A stretch of DNA of 64,000 nucleotides, taken from assembly GCF_000766795.1 (NCBI RefSeq), contig NZ_JPDS01000002.1:1121001-1185000 (forward strand), written 5' to 3'. This document shows, piece by piece, positions 62,910 to 64,000 of the stretch. The DNA comes from Polaribacter sp. Hel1_85 (GTDB lineage: Bacteria > Bacteroidota > Bacteroidia > Flavobacteriales > Flavobacteriaceae). A model generated the notes under the pieces. It made no database searches. It saw only the letters and a list, made by a program, of their open reading frames with translations, and had not been told where the DNA came from. The position numbers and the translations under genes are program-made. Positions within the stretch are counted from its first letter, which is position 1, and each line of letters opens with the position of its first letter.

Positions 62910-63305
62910 ATGAAAACTTTAAAAGGACTTGAAACTTGGCATCAATTTGTAAAAAATAAAAACCATGAAGATTTGTCTGATTTTATAGATGATAATGCTG
63001 TTTTATATTCGCCAGTAGTTTTTACGCCAGTTGAAGGAAGTTTTATGGTAAGTATGTATTTAATTGCTGCAGGTGAAATTATTGCAAATAACAATTTTAA
63101 ATATGTTAGAGAAGTATGTGATAATGAAAATGTAATATTAGAATTTGTTACAGAAATTAATGGAATTACTGTAGAAGGTGTAGATATGATTAAGTATACA
63201 GAAGATGGAAAACTGAAAGAAATTAAAGTAATGATAAGACCGTTGAAAGCTGTAAATATGGTGCATCAAAAAATGGGTGAATATTTACAAAAAATGAATT
63301 CTTAA
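62910..63305 (+). CDS. NTF2-like (SnoaL-type) family protein
   Basis: 131 residues, a single cone-shaped NTF2-like domain: WHQFVKNKNHEDLSDFIDDN, AVLYSPVVFTPVEG, GEIIANNNFKYVREV and a C-terminal strand IKVMIRPLKAV. Such proteins are enzymes or binding domains with very varied substrates; none can be named. -7 box TAGCTTTG at 62878-62885. Cytoplasmic, apparently monocistronic. Confidence 0.82.
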   Translation: MKTLKGLETWHQFVKNKNHEDLSDFIDDNAVLYSPVVFTPVEGSFMVSMYLIAAGEIIANNNFKYVREVCDNENVILEFVTEINGITVEGVDMIKYTEDGKLKEIKVMIRPLKAVNMVHQKMGEYLQKMNS

Positions 63306-63311
63306 AATTTT

Positions 63312-63420
63312 TAGAAGCTATTTCCTGCTTTCACTACTCGCTTTTTTGTTCTGCTGAATTTAGTTCAGCATCTCAAAAAGAGCTCAAACAAACCGCTCAA
63401 TCAGGGCTAAACTTGTTTGC
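63312..63420. repeat. Structured dispersed element with two hairpins
   Basis: Starts GAAGCTATTTCCTGCTTTC and ends near TCAGGGCTA and CTTGTTTGC. Hairpin 1 (63340-63383) has outer arms GCTTTTTTG/CAAAAAGAGC and a perfect inner stem TGCTGAA-TTTAG-TTCAGCA. Hairpin 2 (63385-63419) pairs CAAACAA with TTGTTTG. From general knowledge, GAAGCTATTTCC...GCTTTC and CAGGGCTA are words of an intergenic element seen in many flavobacterial genomes. Confidence 0.6.
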
Positions 63421-63433
63421 TAATTATTAGAAT

Positions 63434-63838
63434 TTAATCGAGTTTTGGCTTCTTTCTCAACGCTTTTTTTACAGAAGTTCTTTTTTTGCTTTCTGCTTTT
63501 CTTTTTACAGAAGCTTTGCTTGGTTTTGTAGGTCTTCTTTTTTTAGGGCGAATTAAATTTATCTTTATTAATTCTAAAAAACGTTTAATAGCAATTTCTT
63601 TATTTCTGTGTTGAGAACGTGTTTCATCACAAAATAAGATGAGGTTATTATCCTTGGTTAATTTAGATTGAAGTTTAATTTTTAAAAGATCTTTTTCTCT
63701 ATCAGAAAGAGCAAGAGAGTTTTCTAAATCAAAAGCTAATTCAATTTTTGAAGAAACTTTATTTACATGTTGTCCTCCAGCACCAGAACTTCTAATGGCT
63801 TTAAAGTTTAATTCTTTTATGAGGTTTTCTATATTCAT
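63434..63838 (-). CDS. arfB: Alternative ribosome rescue factor ArfB (peptidyl-tRNA hydrolase)
   Basis: 134 residues. The GGQ motif (G21-G22-Q23 in SSGAGGQHVNK) hydrolyses peptidyl-tRNA on stalled ribosomes. SQHRN in the core and a long, very basic C-terminal tail (KKRRPTKPSKASVKRKAESK in part), which enters the empty mRNA channel, are typical of YaeJ/ArfB. No stop-codon recognition domain, so not RF1/RF2. Confidence 0.93.
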   Translation of the reverse strand: MNIENLIKELNFKAIRSSGAGGQHVNKVSSKIELAFDLENSLALSDREKDLLKIKLQSKLTKDNNLILFCDETRSQHRNKEIAIKRFLELIKINLIRPKKRRPTKPSKASVKRKAESKKRTSVKKALRKKPKLD

Positions 63839-63854
63839 TTTTTTTGAAAAGAAT

Positions 63855-63880
63855 TGTCAGTTCGAGCGCAGTCGAGAACT
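63855..63880. repeat. Dispersed intergenic element, TGTCAGTTCGAG...TCGAGAACT
   Basis: TTGTCAGTTCGAGCGCAGTC followed by GAGAACT, a compact palindromic element sharing its ends with the element at 3226-3281. It lies between the convergent-strand ends of arfB and the next gene. Confidence 0.6.
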
Positions 63881-63908
63881 AATTAAAACCGCTCTTTTCC
63901 TTTTTTAA

Positions 63909-64000
63909 TTAATAATCAAAAGAATTCCCAAAATCAGTATTTTGATGCATAAAATGCATGTCTAAATCAAGTAAAGAATCAGAAAAAGAGTAAAGGTTTT
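63909..64000 (-). CDS. C-terminal end of an unknown gene, truncated by the window edge
   Basis: An open frame on the minus strand runs from the right edge to a TAA at 63909-63911 and encodes about 29 residues ending HFMHQNTDFGNSFDY. The composition (Asp, Leu, Phe, Ser) looks like real protein. The gene starts outside the window and is too short here to name. Confidence 0.4.
   Translation of the reverse strand, partial: NLYSFSDSLLDLDMHFMHQNTDFGNSFDY

Overview
The window is a stretch of chromosome from a member of the Bacteroidota, most likely a marine member of the Flavobacteriaceae (Polaribacter-like; the genus is an inference). The evidence is very AT-rich DNA, a secreted protein with a type IX secretion (T9SS) sorting tail, TonB receptors with carboxypeptidase-like domains, -7 promoter boxes of the form TAnnTTTG, few Shine-Dalgarno sequences, and an alternative complex III operon. 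I see no tRNA, rRNA, CRISPR array, insertion sequence or prophage.

Layout. 1-4600: end of a DUF5686 outer-membrane protein, moaD and moaE around a DUF3817 gene, heme A synthase and a cold-shock protein. 5000-14150: class I ribonucleotide reductase (nrdB with an N-terminal ATP-cone, then nrdA), a Na/Pi cotransporter, dGTPase and a large T9SS beta-propeller protein. 14150-21700: dxs, tadA, an XRE/DUF2975 pair, umuD and umuC separated by two small genes, and a MocR-type regulator. 21769-27672: TonB receptor, NfeD-like/flotillin pair, a tiny zinc-ribbon protein and rseP. 27844-31031: SCO copper chaperone and the feoA-feoB-Cys-rich iron operon. 32258-43673: one long operon, actABCDEF-coxB-coxA. 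43785-48657: a degenerate P-loop protein coupled to an MscS channel, ruvB and a SulP permease. 48740-50788: CstB-like persulfide dioxygenase/rhodanese, rhodanese lipoprotein and HMA protein. 50866-58436: TPR-MORN protein, two DUF3857 proteins and an unknown small protein. 58495-64000: exported hydrolase, Nudix-like protein, a thiamin-type TonB receptor behind a TPP riboswitch, an NTF2-like protein, ArfB and the C-terminus of an unknown gene.

How it fits together. The ACIII-aa3 operon is the respiratory core: quinol is oxidised by ACIII and electrons pass to the aa3 oxidase. Heme A synthase (3287-4309) and SCO (27844-28524) supply the heme A and copper for the oxidase, and feoAB supplies iron. 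nrdBA and dgt together set dNTP pools.

Most interesting points: a TPP riboswitch in front of a TonB receptor, with microsatellite sequence in its P3 arm; a 17-bp Fur-like palindrome between the promoter boxes of feoA; the ATP-cone on NrdB rather than NrdA; a pseudo-P-loop/MscS gene pair; a TPR-MORN/transglutaminase-like export module; a MocR regulator that seems to have lost its PLP lysine; and a 21-bp element shared by the umuD and OB-lipoprotein upstream regions. No homology search or folding program was run, so family calls rest on recognised motifs.
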